Assembly: GCF_040054535.1 (NCBI RefSeq)
Contig: NC_090795.1
Location: 979,501-1,043,500, forward strand
DNA length: 64,000 bases
Reading direction: 5' to 3'
Source: Antennarius striatus
Lineage: Eukaryota > Chordata > Actinopteri > Lophiiformes > Antennariidae
Shown here in pieces: positions 23,136 to 51,707 of the stretch. The stretch's first letter is position 1. The number at the start of each line of letters is the position of its first letter. The notes beneath the pieces are model-generated. The model worked only from the letters and a program-made list of their open reading frames with translations, made no database searches and was not told the DNA's origin. The position numbers were made by a program, and so were the translations under genes.

Positions 23136-24215
23136 CTCTGATTGGCTGGCGGGTCGGTAGCCGTAGTGACGGCGGCGCGGCGGTACCCACCATCAGGAAG
23201 CGGTGGTCCTCCGGCTCGGCGCGGAGGTACTTGAAGATGATCTGCTCCAGGAACTTCTCCATCAGGTCCCAGTCCTCCACCACCCCGTGTCTGATTGGCC
23301 ACTGGACAAACAACACGCCGATTGAGGGCGGGGCAACCGGCGGCGAAGCCACGCCACCTGCGTGACCTCACACCTACCTTGGTTGCGTAGTTGGGTCTGT
23401 CGACGGCGTCGTCTCCGATGTGGAAGTCCAGGTCGTCGACGCCGCGGGTGACACGCCTCTGGGCCAGCTCGCCCACTCCGGCCCCCTCCCTGATGGCCAC
23501 ACCTGACAATGAAGAACAGCCAATCAGAGCGCAGAGTGCCTCCACCTGCTCACGGGTCAATGAAGGTCACTGGGGCGGGGCTTACAGGAGGGCATGATGA
23601 ACTGGGGCTCCGTGTTTCCGGCGTAGCCGATCTTGGTGTACCTGCAGGGAGGAGGAACCCGTCAGGAGGACTCAAAGGACCAGAATGCATTGCGGCCCGG
23701 TCTAGTCCCTGCAGCTGTCCTTCATTCAGACCAGAATAGACCGATCCGGATCGGCGTGTTCCCATCTGTCAAGCCACACCCAGTCGGACGGACCAGAAGG
23801 AACCCTGGGAAATAGTTCCAAAACGGACACGCCCACTGGGACGGACACGCCCACTGGGACGGACATGCCCACCGAGATCAAAGGGACACCAGAACCAGAA
23901 CCCCCAATCAGAAACAAAAAACAAACAAACAAACAAACAAACAACCTCCATTTCTGTTCAATAACAGATGTTTACAAACATATTGTTTACAGTAGTGCAG
24001 TCGTAAACACGTTATAAACGGTTATTAACGTCTGCCGTCTCCACGCCACTCGGTGCCGTCAGATGACGTCATGTGAAAACAGGCCCGAGCCCTCCGGACC
24101 CGCTAACGCTCAAACATCCCCGCACGTGACGTCACAGCCTCTGCGGCGTGCGCATCGGCGCGTGTCCTCACCCGGTCCCGCAGTCGATCACGCACGCGGG
24201 GAGCTGCGCAGCCAT
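21500..24215 (-). CDS. actr3b: Actin-related protein 3 (ARP3B type), Arp2/3 complex subunit
   Basis: ARP3 subunit of the Arp2/3 complex, which nucleates branched actin filaments in the cytoplasm. Twelve exons (24215-24172, 23641-23586, 23502-23378, 23301-23191, 23071-22976, 22881-22774, 22693-22550, 22383-22210, 22123-22031, 21963-21838, 21763-21680, 21595-21500) sum to 1257 nt, giving 418 aa, the same length as human ACTR3B. Landmarks in order: [10 protein letters not shown] phosphate loop, [140 protein letters not shown], and the end [10 protein letters not shown]. Splice phases all agree. ACTR3 and ACTR3B are close relatives; I choose ACTR3B because kmt2c and xrcc2 are neighbours as on human 7q36. 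Residues around the nucleotide site look intact. Confidence 0.93.
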
Positions 24216-24313
24216 GTTGGGGTCGCGTGCGGTCCGGTGGTTCCGGTCCCCGGGAGAGACGGTCGGTTGGTTTGTTATGACCGCAGAGCGCGAGGCGGGG
24301 CGTGATGACGTCA
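24064..24313 (-). promoter_or_regulatory. actr3b: actr3b promoter region with three TGACGTCA palindromes
   Basis: Exact TGACGTCA at 24064, 24127 and 24306 surround the actr3b start codon (24215) in a GC-rich stretch. Taken as CREB/ATF-type sites they may drive actr3b; that role is inferred from motif and place. Confidence 0.45.
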
Positions 24314-24429
24314 CGGACCGGACCGGACCGGCTCTCGGTGGTTCCGGGTCGGAGGGACGGAACAGAAACACATCTGACCCCTCCGGTAACCGGGGAGGCG
24401 CGTGCCTTTTTAATGATGCGTTCACGTGA

Positions 24430-26100
24430 TCAGCTGCACCGTTTTTAGACCCTCTGCCTGTCAACCCACGAATCACTGCGCCCCTGGTGGTAGACAGAGG
24501 AACAACACGAACATTATTATCATTATAATTACTGTTATAATAATAATAATAATAGTATTATTATTATTGTTATTACTACTACTATTATTATTGTTGTTAT
24601 TATTCTTGTTATTAGTATAACTATTATTATTTTTATTATTACTATTATGATTATTATCATTGACCTAAAATTTTAGTGGAGAAAAATGTTTAAGATAAAT
24701 ACAGTCAGTGGAGCTCAGAAAAAAACTTATAGAAGAAAAAACTCAAATACATAAATAGGACGACTAGAATATTAATAACACTGAAAATACTGCTGCAAAA
24801 AAAATAAAAGAAGTATAAACTAGCATTAAAGTACAAGTATAGTGTATTAAATCCACTTAAATACTCTACACATCATAGCTGAATGAGAACAGGATACATA
24901 AAAATTACAGTATATCATATTTATATACTATAAATGAAGGTGTTTGTTGTAACTGACCCACGTGTCCAAGAGGTGGCAGCAAAAACACTAAAGACAGAAA
25001 ATTCTTTCATACATTCTTTAATGTTAAATAAATAGAATTAAGTTAAATTTATGAACAGATTTACATAGAAAATATTGAAATAATCAGAGCTGCACAAACA
25101 AAGTATTCTCGATATATCACACGATCAATAATTAAAAGTATAACTGTCATACTATTGTTACACTATAACAGAAACACATTTTTGTTAATAAGTCAAATAT
25201 AATCTGTTTAAAAAGATGTTGTTTGTTTTGTGGCATCCATCAAATCCAGAATATGAATGAAAACAAAACTAAAACACAAACAGAATAAAAAATAATAAAA
25301 AGTGGAAGTAAATTATTATAAATTATCTTATCAATATATTATACATATTATAATATTATATACTATATTACATCATAAATTATTTCGACCACAAACATCA
25401 TTTATAAAGCATTGAAACCAAAAATAAATAGACTCCAACTAACAAAACCAATCAACTATCAAAAGGATCGGACGCATTTCAGCGCGGGTGATCGTCCCAG
25501 ACCAAGCCGAACGGAGTCGAACAGAACCGAACCCCCTCCAGGTGAGATGAAGACCGGAAAGCACCTTCCTCCTCTTCATCTTCATCATCATCGGAAAGTT
25601 TAGTCGTTTTTCTGACTGGAGTCTGGCGCGGATCGTTTCAGGGGAACCCCGAGGGGGCGTGGCCGGCGCGCGGTGCGTGTCCGCGTGCAGCACCTGCGTC
25701 CTCACTGAGGGCGCGAAAGCCGGAGTTGATGCTACTTCTGTCTCAGAGCCCCAATTCCGGATTATAATTCAGATTCATTATGGATTATCGATCCGTAGAA
25801 ACTGATTGATCTCCTGTCTTCCTTTCCAGTCGTTTCCTGTGCGTCACGTGACTCCAGAGCTCGCCATCAGCTCTCAGATGTCATCGGTGGATTCATCGAT
25901 CATCACCTCTGATTGATGACGTCACCATTGGAACCAATCTGAAAGCAGATCCTCTTCAATCCAATGTGTTGATCACTTTTTCAAATTCAGGTTGAATTAT
26001 TTCTAACTTGGATTAAACGGTGGGCGCCTGTTTTCTTCACCTGTGACACGTCAGCAGCTGCTATGCCCCCATTGGACCGTCTCCGCTGGTAGGCGTGGAC
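24430..26100. other. AT-rich intergenic DNA between actr3b and the bcl2-like gene
   Basis: 24510-24660 is a degenerate (ATT/TTA)n tract. 24660-25440 is AT-rich with no convincing exon. 25480-26100 becomes GC-richer and should hold the promoter and 5'UTR of the divergent bcl2-like gene, with a TGACGTCA at 25917. Confidence 0.6.
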
Positions 26101-26102
26101 AC

Positions 26103-27154
26103 ATGGCTGCGGCCTATCAGAGCCGGGACATCGTGGAGGACTACCTCCGTCACAAACTGCTCCACCGCGGGGCCGAGGCGCGGCGCGTCCGCTGGTGGCG
26201 GAGAGACGAGGCAGTGACGTCACCACCACCATCATCATCATCACCATCATCATCATCGAGATCAGCGATGACGTCACAACCAGGACTCACTGGAGCAGGT
26301 GAGGAAGCGTTGTCATAGCAACTGTTAGTGGACATTTAAAGGACCCAGATATTCATGCATGCCCCTAGTGGCCAGGTGAGGTAGAGCAGGAGTCGCATTT
26401 AATGACATGAAGTGGGTTTAATAGAACAAACAGCTGCTTGAAGACAATGTAAACCCTTTAAAAGTTGAATTACACGTACACATCCTCATACTCAACGCCT
26501 GATTGGCCAGCAGACTTCTGACCAATCACGTCTCTCCTTGTTGAAGGAACTATTTGAGAACCATCTGCCTTGTTTTTTGAGGTTGTTTGTTGGTTCATTA
26601 GCGTTAGCATTTGCTTGCCTGTTCCAACTTCCTGTTAGAAGCTTGGGCTTCCTTGAAGTTTGGTCTCCACCTTTCAGATCCCGGCCGGGCCACGCCCCCG
26701 CTCCAGGTGGTTCTGCGGTGCGCCGGCGACGAGCTACAATGTCGCTACCAGGACGACCTGGCAGCTCAGGTGTCGGCACTGTCGCCGTGCGGTGCGGAGC
26801 GGCGGCGAGGCCTGACGGCGGTCAGGGACGAGCTGTTCAGTGGCGGGGTGAACTGGGGGCGGATCCTGGCCATGATGGAGCTGGGCGGAGCTTTGTGCAC
26901 AGAGGCGGTCCAGAGAGGGGAGGCGTGGCAGGTGGACGACATCGCCGATTGGATGGAAGAGAGTTTGGAGTCACCGCCGCTCCGAGGATGGATAGAACAC
27001 AACGGAGGATGGGTAGGAGGGGGCGGGGAAAAGGGCGGAGTCTCATCCTCATTCAGTGACGTTTCACAAATACGTTCTTTCCTTTTCCATCTTTCTGTCG
27101 ACTGAAACACTTTTCTTTGTTTTTCGTTGATGCCATGAACGAAGTGTGGAAGAA

Positions 27155-27231
<77 letters not shown>

Positions 27232-27324
27232 TTTCGGTGGTGAGATAATATTTAAAAAAAATTGTATTTTGGTTTGAATGCAAATTATATGCAGAGTGTA
27301 GAAAATCCCTAAAACTCCTGAGAG

Positions 27325-27400
<76 letters not shown>

Positions 27401-27889
27401 GGTTAGCTGATGAAGAACGGATACCAATGACTTATTTCAACGATTTTTTTTTCATCGCAGTTCAGGTTCAGGTTTAATTTTTGGTTCTGGTTCTGGTTTA
27501 AGTCCAGGTCCAGGTTTTTGTTTAAGTTCAGGTTCTGATTCAGGTTCAGGTTTAATTTTTGGTTCTGGTTCTGGTTTAAGTCCAGGTCCAGGTTTTTGTT
27601 TAAGTTCAGGTTCTGATTCAGGTTCAGGTTCTGATTTAAGTTCAGGTTGAGGTTCTGGTAAGTCCAGGTTCAGGTTTTTGTTTAAGTTAAAGTTCAGGTT
27701 CTGATTTAAGTTCAGGTTCTGGTTTAAGTTCAGGATCAGGATCAGGATCAAGTTGGGTCAGACCAGGACCAGATGAGTTTCTATTTATATTCCGTTGCCG
27801 TGGTTTCTGTGTTGACGTTCACGCCGCGGTTTTACCTCGAAACACCTCCTGATGAGGTTCCGCTCAAACTCCAGAAGTAACAGCTGAAT

Positions 27890-27971
<82 letters not shown>

Positions 27972-28066
27972 CTACGCATGTTTGTGGTGTGTGTGTTGGT
28001 TTGCTCAGCTGCTTTCTCAGAATTTTGTACCAAAAATTTCCATGGTGTCGTACAGATACACCAGAT

Positions 28067-28125
<59 letters not shown>

Positions 28126-28542
28126 TTAGACCTCTACTTTAAGTGACTTGTGGGAAACATTGACTGAAAGTTTGAAAACATGAAATATTTTCTCTACCGT
28201 GTTGATTTAAAAACTCATCTCCTTCCATCGTGGATCCCTCCAGCTAGCTAGCGTGGCGACCTAGCTCACTAGCTAGGTCGCCGTCATATTCGTGCTAAAC
28301 AAATCAGAATTACAAATAATTAACAGCTAAAAACATTTTTATACTCTAGAATTATTTCCACCTTTCAGAAAATGTTTTTTTTTTTAGAAATATTAAGATA
28401 TAAAATTCTTAAAATGTCTCCTAAAGCCGGGAAAAATAGAAACTCCCACGCTCCCTGAACGAGTCGTGGATCAGTTGATTCTTCTTCTGCAGATTCATTT
28501 ACCAGCTGTCAGTCGGTCAGCGAGTCTTCATCCATCACTGGA

Positions 28543-28604
<62 letters not shown>

Positions 28605-28799
28605 ACAGGAAACGCAAATAACCCACCTAAACTAAACTGACATTTGCTTCCTACCTCCGTTATTTCCCAGGATGCCTTTGTGCTGCTGTATGGCGAGCCC
28701 TCCCCCCCAGACTGCCTCTGGTCCGTGGGGACGCTGGTGGGCGTGGCCTTACTGGGAGCAGCTGTGGTCACACTGGGAGCTCTGCTCGCCAGGAGGTAA
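26103..28799 (+). CDS. BCL-2-like anti-apoptotic protein
   Basis: Multidomain BCL-2 family protein expected to block BAX/BAK at the outer mitochondrial membrane. Exons 26103-26298, 26678-27012 and 28671-28799 sum to 660 nt, giving 219 aa, with phases matching. BH4 is SRDIVEDYLRHKLLHRG near the N-terminus. BH3 is VVLRCAGDELQCRY. BH1 is ELFSGGVNWGRILAMMELGG. BH2 is PPLRGWIEHNGGWDAF. A tail anchor (about 20 hydrophobic residues, GTLVGVALLGAAVV onward) ends in ALLARR. The BH2 exon boundary after GGW is the conserved family splice position. The loop after BH4 is short and coded by a TCA/TCC-rich microsatellite (Pro/Ser run). Closest overall to BCL2 itself, so possibly a teleost bcl2 paralog such as bcl2b; BCL2L1 and BCL2L2 fit less well. 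Confidence 0.88.
27160..27230. repeat. (TG)n microsatellite in bcl2-like intron 2
   Basis: About 70 bp TG tract with one TATG interruption; a second TG tract of about 70 bp follows at 27330-27398. Confidence 0.95.
27452..27751. repeat. Hexamer-based minisatellite (CAGGTT family) in bcl2-like intron 2
   Basis: Repeated CAGGTT/CAGGTC/GGTTCT/GTTTAA hexamers, with a higher-order unit of about 90 bp present twice. The minus strand reads as an open Lys/Pro/Glu repeat frame, which I regard as a by-product. The same hexamer family is coding in kmt2c exon 3 and in the prkag2 tail. Confidence 0.85.
27894..27964. repeat. (TG)n microsatellite
   Basis: About 70 bp pure TG in the bcl2-like intron 2; another of about 60 bp follows at 28068-28126, and a (CA)n of about 40 bp at 28559-28601. 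Confidence 0.95.
28255..28282. repeat. Perfect inverted repeat (12-bp arms, 4-nt loop)
   Basis: GGCGACCTAGCT (28255-28266), loop CACT, then AGCTAGGTCGCC (28271-28282). A perfect 12-bp hairpin inside the bcl2-like intron 2, next to further AGCTAGC words. Confidence 0.9.
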
Positions 28800-29040
28800 A
28801 AGCTTCCAGGCAGCAGTTCCTCCAGCGGACACCAGAGGGCGCTGCGACCAAACGGGGAGAAACCAGAAGTGAACTCACAATGACGTCACTACTGACCCCG
28901 CCCACTCAGCTGGAGCGCAAGCCTTGACACCTCAATGATTTCAGCTTGTTTTTCCTTTTTTGTTTAAACTCTTTTTAATTTTTAACTGTTGGAGCTCTGA
29001 GCTATTCATGACTTCATGTGATCAATACGCATCGGAAGAC

Positions 29041-29046
29041 AATAAA
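29041..29046 (+). terminator. Poly(A) signal of the bcl2-like gene
   Basis: AATAAA about 240 bp after the stop codon. 29050-29800 beyond it is intergenic with no gene I can support; 29728-29830 is a (TAG)n-type tract. Confidence 0.5.
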
Positions 29047-30116
29047 AATGACATAATATTTAACGCAGCTTTGAATGAACAGATTCTCGAAGTATGTTAA
29101 TCATGTTTTAAATAGATTCAGGGATTTTAAGGATATATAAATGATACATGTTATAAATTACCCTAAAACGGCTCCATAAATCAGACTACTGCCACCTGCT
29201 GGTGTGGAAGGTCATTACTGGACCAGCGCTCTTCTTCGTGATGCGTTCAAGAGCAGCATTCAGGCGTACAATTTAAATCTGGCTGCTGAGGACTGGTTGC
29301 AGCGCATTTCTTTAATCTGTAATGAATGACCAGCATTTAACTAGACTTCCTTGTGTTGAATTTAGTTAGAATTTATTCTGTACTTTGACAAATTACTCAT
29401 TAAATTTAAAAAGTAGTTTAATGTATTTTCTTGCTGTTGTCTTCCATCTTTTAATATAGTTTCTGTCCTGCAGACCAGCCTTCATCTGGCGAACAGCGCC
29501 CCCTGCTGTCCAACAGAACCGTTACAAACGGTTCCGGTGTGTTAACTGAAAGTTATAACTTCAAACTTTTTCTTCACGATAAACCAACAGATTTAAAAAC
29601 GATCATTCGGTTGATTCAAGCAGGAACTTTGACTTTTATATAAAATCCTCCTGATAATAAACGAGTTGATTGTTATTGACGGGGTTCGCGCCTCAGTGCA
29701 GACTAATATCCGGCTGTGCCCAGCATATAGTAGTAGTAGTAGTCGTAATAGTAGTAGTAGTAGTAGTAGTAGTATAATAGTAGTACTAAAGTGACAGTAG
29801 CAGTAGTCATAGTAACAGTAGTACTCCCTCTCCAAACCGGAGCGCGCCGTGCTTCGTGCGTAATCAGTGTTCGCGCTGCTGTCGGCGGCGCTGCGCTCCG
29901 TCATGGAGCCGCACTCCGCCGCCCCGAGTGTCTGCGGATCCAGCCGCCCCGGTTCTAACTTATAACCGGGACCTGGTAGTTTCGACCCCCGGGAACCGAC
30001 CGACCCGGAGCCGCGGAGCGGCGGTGGAGGACAGGAACGACCCCCCAGCGTTAAAACACAACTCCGGACCGGGATCACATCATCATCCCAACCCGGTACC
30101 GGCAACACTCAGGTAG

Positions 30117-30238
30117 GACTACAGAGTCCAGGTATCAGGACTACAGAGTCCAGGTATCAGGACTACAGAGTCCAGGTATCAGGACTACAGAGTCCAGGTA
30201 TCAGGACTACAGAGTCCAGGTATCAGGACTACAGAGGC
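30117..30238. repeat. 22-bp tandem repeat AGGACTACAGAGTCCAGGTATC, about 5 copies
   Basis: Near-perfect copies immediately upstream of the first prkag2 coding exon, in the probable 5'UTR or promoter. A GC-rich patch at 29830-30060 may be the promoter. Confidence 0.9.
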
Positions 30239-30283
30239 GCTGAGATAATCTGATAATCGAGTTAGAGGATTTTCGGAGTGGAG

Positions 30284-46010
<15,727 letters not shown>

Positions 46011-46998
46011 CAGCATCACCTGGCGTACCTGTGAACTTAACCGCTGCAACGGAATCACGCCACTCACCACAGAAGAAGAAGGACAGGAAGAGGCGGAGTC
46101 ACAAAGTGCTGACAGGACGCTTACCTACTGGTTGGCTGAGAGGCTCCGGGAGCAGAACAAGTTTTTATTGGCTGTCGCTTGGAGAGCGAGGGGTGGGCGG
46201 AGCCAGTTAGAGAATGTTCAGAGGTTTCCTGAGTTCCATGAACGTAAAACGTTACAAACTTTCAGTAAATAGACGAAAACAACAAACACAACGAAGAATT
46301 TCATTTAAATTCTGGAAGTTTTCCTCTTCCTGTTGATTTATTGTCACAGGTTTATGCTAGCTGTAGCTCCGTAGCGGGGCTGACGTCACCAAGGAATTAT
46401 TATCGTATATTCACTAGTATGTCATTATTAGCATCATGTAAACATATTATTCTCATTTATATTATTATAATTAAATGGCATGATGCTAACACGGGGGGGG
46501 GGGGGGCGGTAAGTCAGGAAGTAGCTACAGCAAACGTAGCTTAGCATCAGAAGTTTCGATTTATGCAAAGATGCAGCCGACGCTCCTGCAGGAACATTAT
46601 TAATGGCAGAAACAATCACTTCTTATTGGTTGTGCTCTTTCTGTGATGTCATGAAGGGTGTGTCCATCACGTTGTCATGGTGCCTTCATGTTAGAGAGTT
46701 AAATCATTGTTTGAATAGTTTTTATTCCTGACCTCACTGAAACACTATTTATCTGTTGTACCTGAGATTGTCAGATATATAATATTAATATTCCTGTATG
46801 TAAAGATTGTATTTAAATTGTTTTATAAAAAAAAGGATTATGACTTTGGTGTAAATTTTTAAATGAATCTGTACAAACGAGATTTTATTGTTAATTGATG
46901 TATTTATAGTCTTTAGTTGTGTAACATGAGGTTTTGTAATTCAGTGAGCCTGTAGGGGGCGCTCCAGCTGCACACAGTGGATTGATTTGAAGTGAAAT

Positions 46999-47004
46999 AT
47001 TAAA
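46999..47004 (+). terminator. prkag2: Possible poly(A) signal of prkag2
   Basis: ATTAAA about 1 kb after the stop. The neighbouring acvr2b transcript ends from the other side near 47460, so the two genes are convergent with about 450 bp between them. Confidence 0.35.
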
Positions 47005-47460
47005 TTGCTGACTTCAATTGCTCCTGAATGTTTGTGGGAATTCTGGGAAATGCAGTTGTGAAAGCAGAGCAGGAAGTGGAGTCAGAAGCATTGACAGTTG
47101 TGAAAACGAGGAGTTATGATGATGAACGGGACGGCGGTGTGTGACGTCATTAATACATCACATGTGGGCGGGGTTTATTTTTAATATCTTTGCGTCCATA
47201 AGGCGACACTGCCCCCTAAAGGTTACTGGTGGTTCTGCTTCGTTTTGTCCAGAACATTTCAGGAAATGTACAAATTATGTTGAAACTAAAATTAAAATGA
47301 ATTCAAATTCAAATTAAAAAATTTAAATGAAACTTTCTCAATGATTCTAATGGACTTGTCGTGTTCAGGATGGCATCACAGCGTCGGATTCTAGCTAACG
47401 TCCACCAATGAGTTCACTCAGGAAACACACGGCAGAAGTTTGTAAAATTATTTAACAGTA

Positions 47461-50400
47461 TTTATTGTTTATTTCCATATACAAAAAGATAAAACTGAAA
47501 TAACCCTTCTTTCTACAGTGATTTCATTTTATTTTTCAGAAACAGGTTGTGTGTGTGTGTGTGTGTGTACTTTTTTGTGTATCAGTGTGTGTGTGTACGC
47601 TTGTGTGTGTGTGTGTGTGTGGTAGTCATTCATACAATACTGATCCTGGCACTGGGTTAAGAGAGGAAGATAGAAACAGATTTACATTTTACAAAATAAA
47701 GACACAAAACACACACACACACACAAGCAGGAGATTTTGGAGATTTTCTCTACAAACCACCACAGTTACAAAAAAACGTTCATTCCTAAGGAGGATCTTC
47801 ATCACTGGGAATCAAAAATCTATGTTACACCGATCGATCAATCGATCGTCGCTTCTCCAAAGGAAATAAGAAAATAAAAGAACAGCTTTTAACAGGATAC
47901 CTGGGGAGGAGGCTTTTATTTTTTTGAGTTATTTCTTCCTGCCTGGACGTGTTCCGTCTGCTCTATTCGTACATATATATTTATATATTTATCTTCAGTC
48001 CATAACACACGACGGGTGGTTCTGTTATTTTACAGGGATGGCCCCGCCCCTTGGCTAGGAGGCGGAGTCTTTTTTTTTTTTTATAGCATATTAGTTTTAT
48101 CAGTAGTACAAGTTTGTCTCTGTGGTCTACAGTTGAGCTACAACAGTGAAACATAAGGTACAAGATTTACATTTCACACCATCATCATAACCATCATCAT
48201 CATCATCATCATCGTGGTCATCGTCCTTCTGCTGGTACCGGAAAGAGGGCCGCCCCTCAGGTTGGCTGAGATCGTCACCACGAGGTTCGTGTGTCGTTAA
48301 AGCCGTTCAAAGATTCAGGAAATCGGAAAAAAAAAGAAAAAATTCGCTTTTGTTTCATCGATAAGTGTCGGGGGGGGGCGTGGCCAAGATTTGAAGCCGC
48401 TGACCAATCCGGGACAGCGTGCGGAACGGAGGCGGCCGTCTTTACGCACCTGTTTATTCAGGATAAGAAGGGAGGAAGTCATGTGACTCACGCCGTGCAC
48501 CCTCTCCCACCCCCGTAACGCCCCCTGGGGCAGAGGAGTCCACAGCAACCCCTTGACAATATGCCTGGGAAACCCCTTACAGCTTCTCTGACCAATAGGA
48601 GCCCTGAACATGTGCCTTCTTCGTTGTGTTGACATCCCGTTGCTATGGAGATTTCAGGGTTAAAAATCTGATCTCCAGTCTGTTCGTAAAAAGTTTCTGT
48701 TGTTTTCTACAGTTTGGGATAAAATCAGTATAAAAAGAGGGAGGAAGCTGAGGAAGAGGAGGTTTCACACAGTCAAGGGGTCCTTTGTGAGTCCTGACAC
48801 CACTTCACACAGGTTTACGCTAATATGTGCCACAGAATGCTAAACCGCCGCCGCTGCTCGTCATCGACGACGACCCACGTTTTACTAAAACAAGATTCTT
48901 TTTGATGTTCAGAGGAAATCAACTAGCGCTCACGTCTGATTTCTCCTCACAGGCACTTGACTGGCCACAAAAAAATGGAAGCATCACTTGCACAAAGTGA
49001 AAACAAGCTTCTACATGGTGACTTTAAATTTTGAATTTGTGAACGCAAAAAACCAGGGAAATGCTAATCGCCGTGTCATCCCGCTCGTTAGCATCGAGGC
49101 TAAACGGCTCCACCGTCGCATCTTGGTTGGATTCAGCTGGTTAATCCAACTAGTTAACGTCACGTTTGATGTTTATTCGTTAGCTGTCGGCGCCGGCTAA
49201 TGTCTGCTAGTCTAGCTAACGCCAGCCAAAATGACGATACAAAAATTTTAGCACTAATGCACAAGAGGCATAAATGTTAAAAATGAAATAATTTAAAAAC
49301 TTGTTTTGAAAAATATATTTTTTTATCTAAATCGTGCTCTAGAATGAGTCCGTTTGATCCGAAATTCAAATTTCAAATTAAAAAAGTGCGGGATTTTGTT
49401 GTTGTTGTTAATTAGAATCTGAACGTTTATAAATTTAAAGCACGCTGAAAACTAATTTACGCCTTTAATCAAAGCCATTTGACCAATCAGAACAAGGTGG
49501 GTCCAAAACAACTTGACACCCCCCTGCTGGCTTGTCTGGGTATTGCGATGCTGGAAAACCTGATAAATCTATTACGGAATAAAATCAGAGAAAACTTTTC
49601 TAGAAGTTTTGCATCTGCGTTGAAAACTATTTTAATCTATTTGTTTTACGCGATGAAATGTTGCTAGCTAAAACGCCCCGCGTCCGAAGGCGGAGCCGAG
49701 TGGGACGACTCAGACGACGTTAGCTTCTCCTGAAGGAAGTGGAAGCCCGGAAGCGCCGCTACGTCGAGCTAGCGCGTCTCTTTTCACTCTCTACCATAAA
49801 CTCAGTTAATGTTTTGTTTAGTCACCATAAAGTTACTAAGGTAGCACTATACAAATGTGATATGTTAGCTAACTCAATGCTAACAGTACGAGTTAACTCT
49901 GAGTTCAAACAGTTGACATGAGGGGTTAAAAATGAGGGGTTTTATTGATGTGAATTTATTTTAAGCGTCGCATGACGGAGAGGAAATATCTGCTGTTTTG
50001 GCACTTGGGTTAGCTAACGATTATTTAACATTCTAGCATTCAACACATTAGCCCCCTTTCCATAAGCTAACATTAGCGGTCGCCTCTAAATGCTGGATGT
50101 AAGAAATATTTCCTCCTCACAGCGCGACGCCTTCAGCTCAACGATTCGACCTCGATGTGAACGAAATATCAGTTGAAGGTTTTGGTTTTCGGTTCCATCC
50201 GCGTGAAAATGAGCCCGTGTTTCTCAACCTGGAACCCCGATTGGTAACGATGCGTTCGTAACATGCCATGTCTGCCCGTGTGGCTTGAATGAGGTAATAT
50301 GTTCCTGAAAAACACCTGGAAACACCTGGAAAACACCTGGAAAACACCTGGATCTGAGTCAGTCGGTCAGGTCGGTTGTTTGTCTGAGGTTATGATGGAG

Positions 50401-51675
50401 GTCACACCTGGATATGAGTAAAAAAAAGAAAAAAGAAATACATCTGAGCCGAACGGACTCAAACGTGGCATGATGTCACCGATGATGTCATCATCCTTCA
50501 GTTTGAATCAGATGCTTTAGATGTATTTGGACGTAAATGATCTCAGGTGTGATGTTCAGGAAGAATCGGCTTCTACATTCACAGGAAGGACAGAAGGGAT
50601 GAAGGAAGCTCCGGAGATGAAGGCGAATGAAGGCACCACATCAGATATGTTCAAGGAAACTAGAACCCTCTTTACACAGAGACGCGGAACTGCACCGCAA
50701 CGAGGAGAGGTGTGACGACCGAGAGATCACTGAAACAATTTCAACGCAAATACAACGATTTAAAACTACAGAAGAACCTCGAGATACGAGCAAAAATCTG
50801 AGATACTTCAGGAAACCACCACGTGTTGGCGGATGGATACGACATCAGTGAGACCGGATCTCATTCTTTACCACGTGTTGGCGGATGGATACATCAGTGA
50901 GACCGGATCTCGTGTGTTCTTGTGATTTTTGCGTTTCTTTTCATTCTCTATCATTGTTTACGTAACCTATATATAATTAATTATACACAGGTAAAGTCTG
51001 CGTGTCTATTGGTTGATGGTTTTTTTTGGGGGGGGGCTTTTTTTTCAAGGCTTGAACGGACGATCACCTCTTCAGCGTTTAGTAACCAAAACAACTGTGT
51101 AAAAGGGGCTGAAGGAAGATGGAGTGAGATGAGAGGTGGGGAGGAGAGGAAAGAGGAGGGGAGGTGGGCGGAGTCATCCAGCTCAGTCCAGGTGCTTTAA
51201 TGATCGGCAGTTCAGTTCAGACTAAAATTAAAAAAAAAAAAACTTTATTAATATTTACAACATGGAGGTTTGACTCTAACCTGGTAGAATTTCTTTTTCA
51301 ATCAGTTTGGAGACTTTAAGTAAAAAAAAAATAAAAAAAATTAACCTCTAATCATAAAATCCACAGAATAAAAAGCTCACATTAAATATTATGTGACTAC
51401 AAGTCGTCAAAGCAACTAATAAAATATAGAAACAGAACTTTAACATGTAGAAAAGTCTTCTGAGGTAATTCTGGTGTACTGAGGTGATCTGAGGTTCATG
51501 AGTATTGTTTTGATGTGTTTTTTCACTTGTTATTATTAGTCGGCGTCTTTCTTTCCCACGTTCCCCGAACGCCTCGTCTCCTTTCACTGACTTCTTAGAG
51601 TTGCATGTGTTCAACGCGCCGAAGGTGGATGAAAATGTACAGAAATATATTCATCTTTGAGCTTGAGTCACTATC

Positions 51676-51707
<32 letters not shown>

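Noticed and set aside
22910-23365. CVCVCV/HTHTHT frames over TG/CA tracts here and elsewhere
   Set aside because: Any (TG)n or (CA)n tract is open as Cys-Val or His-Thr; the flanking sequence is actr3b intron and antisense exon.
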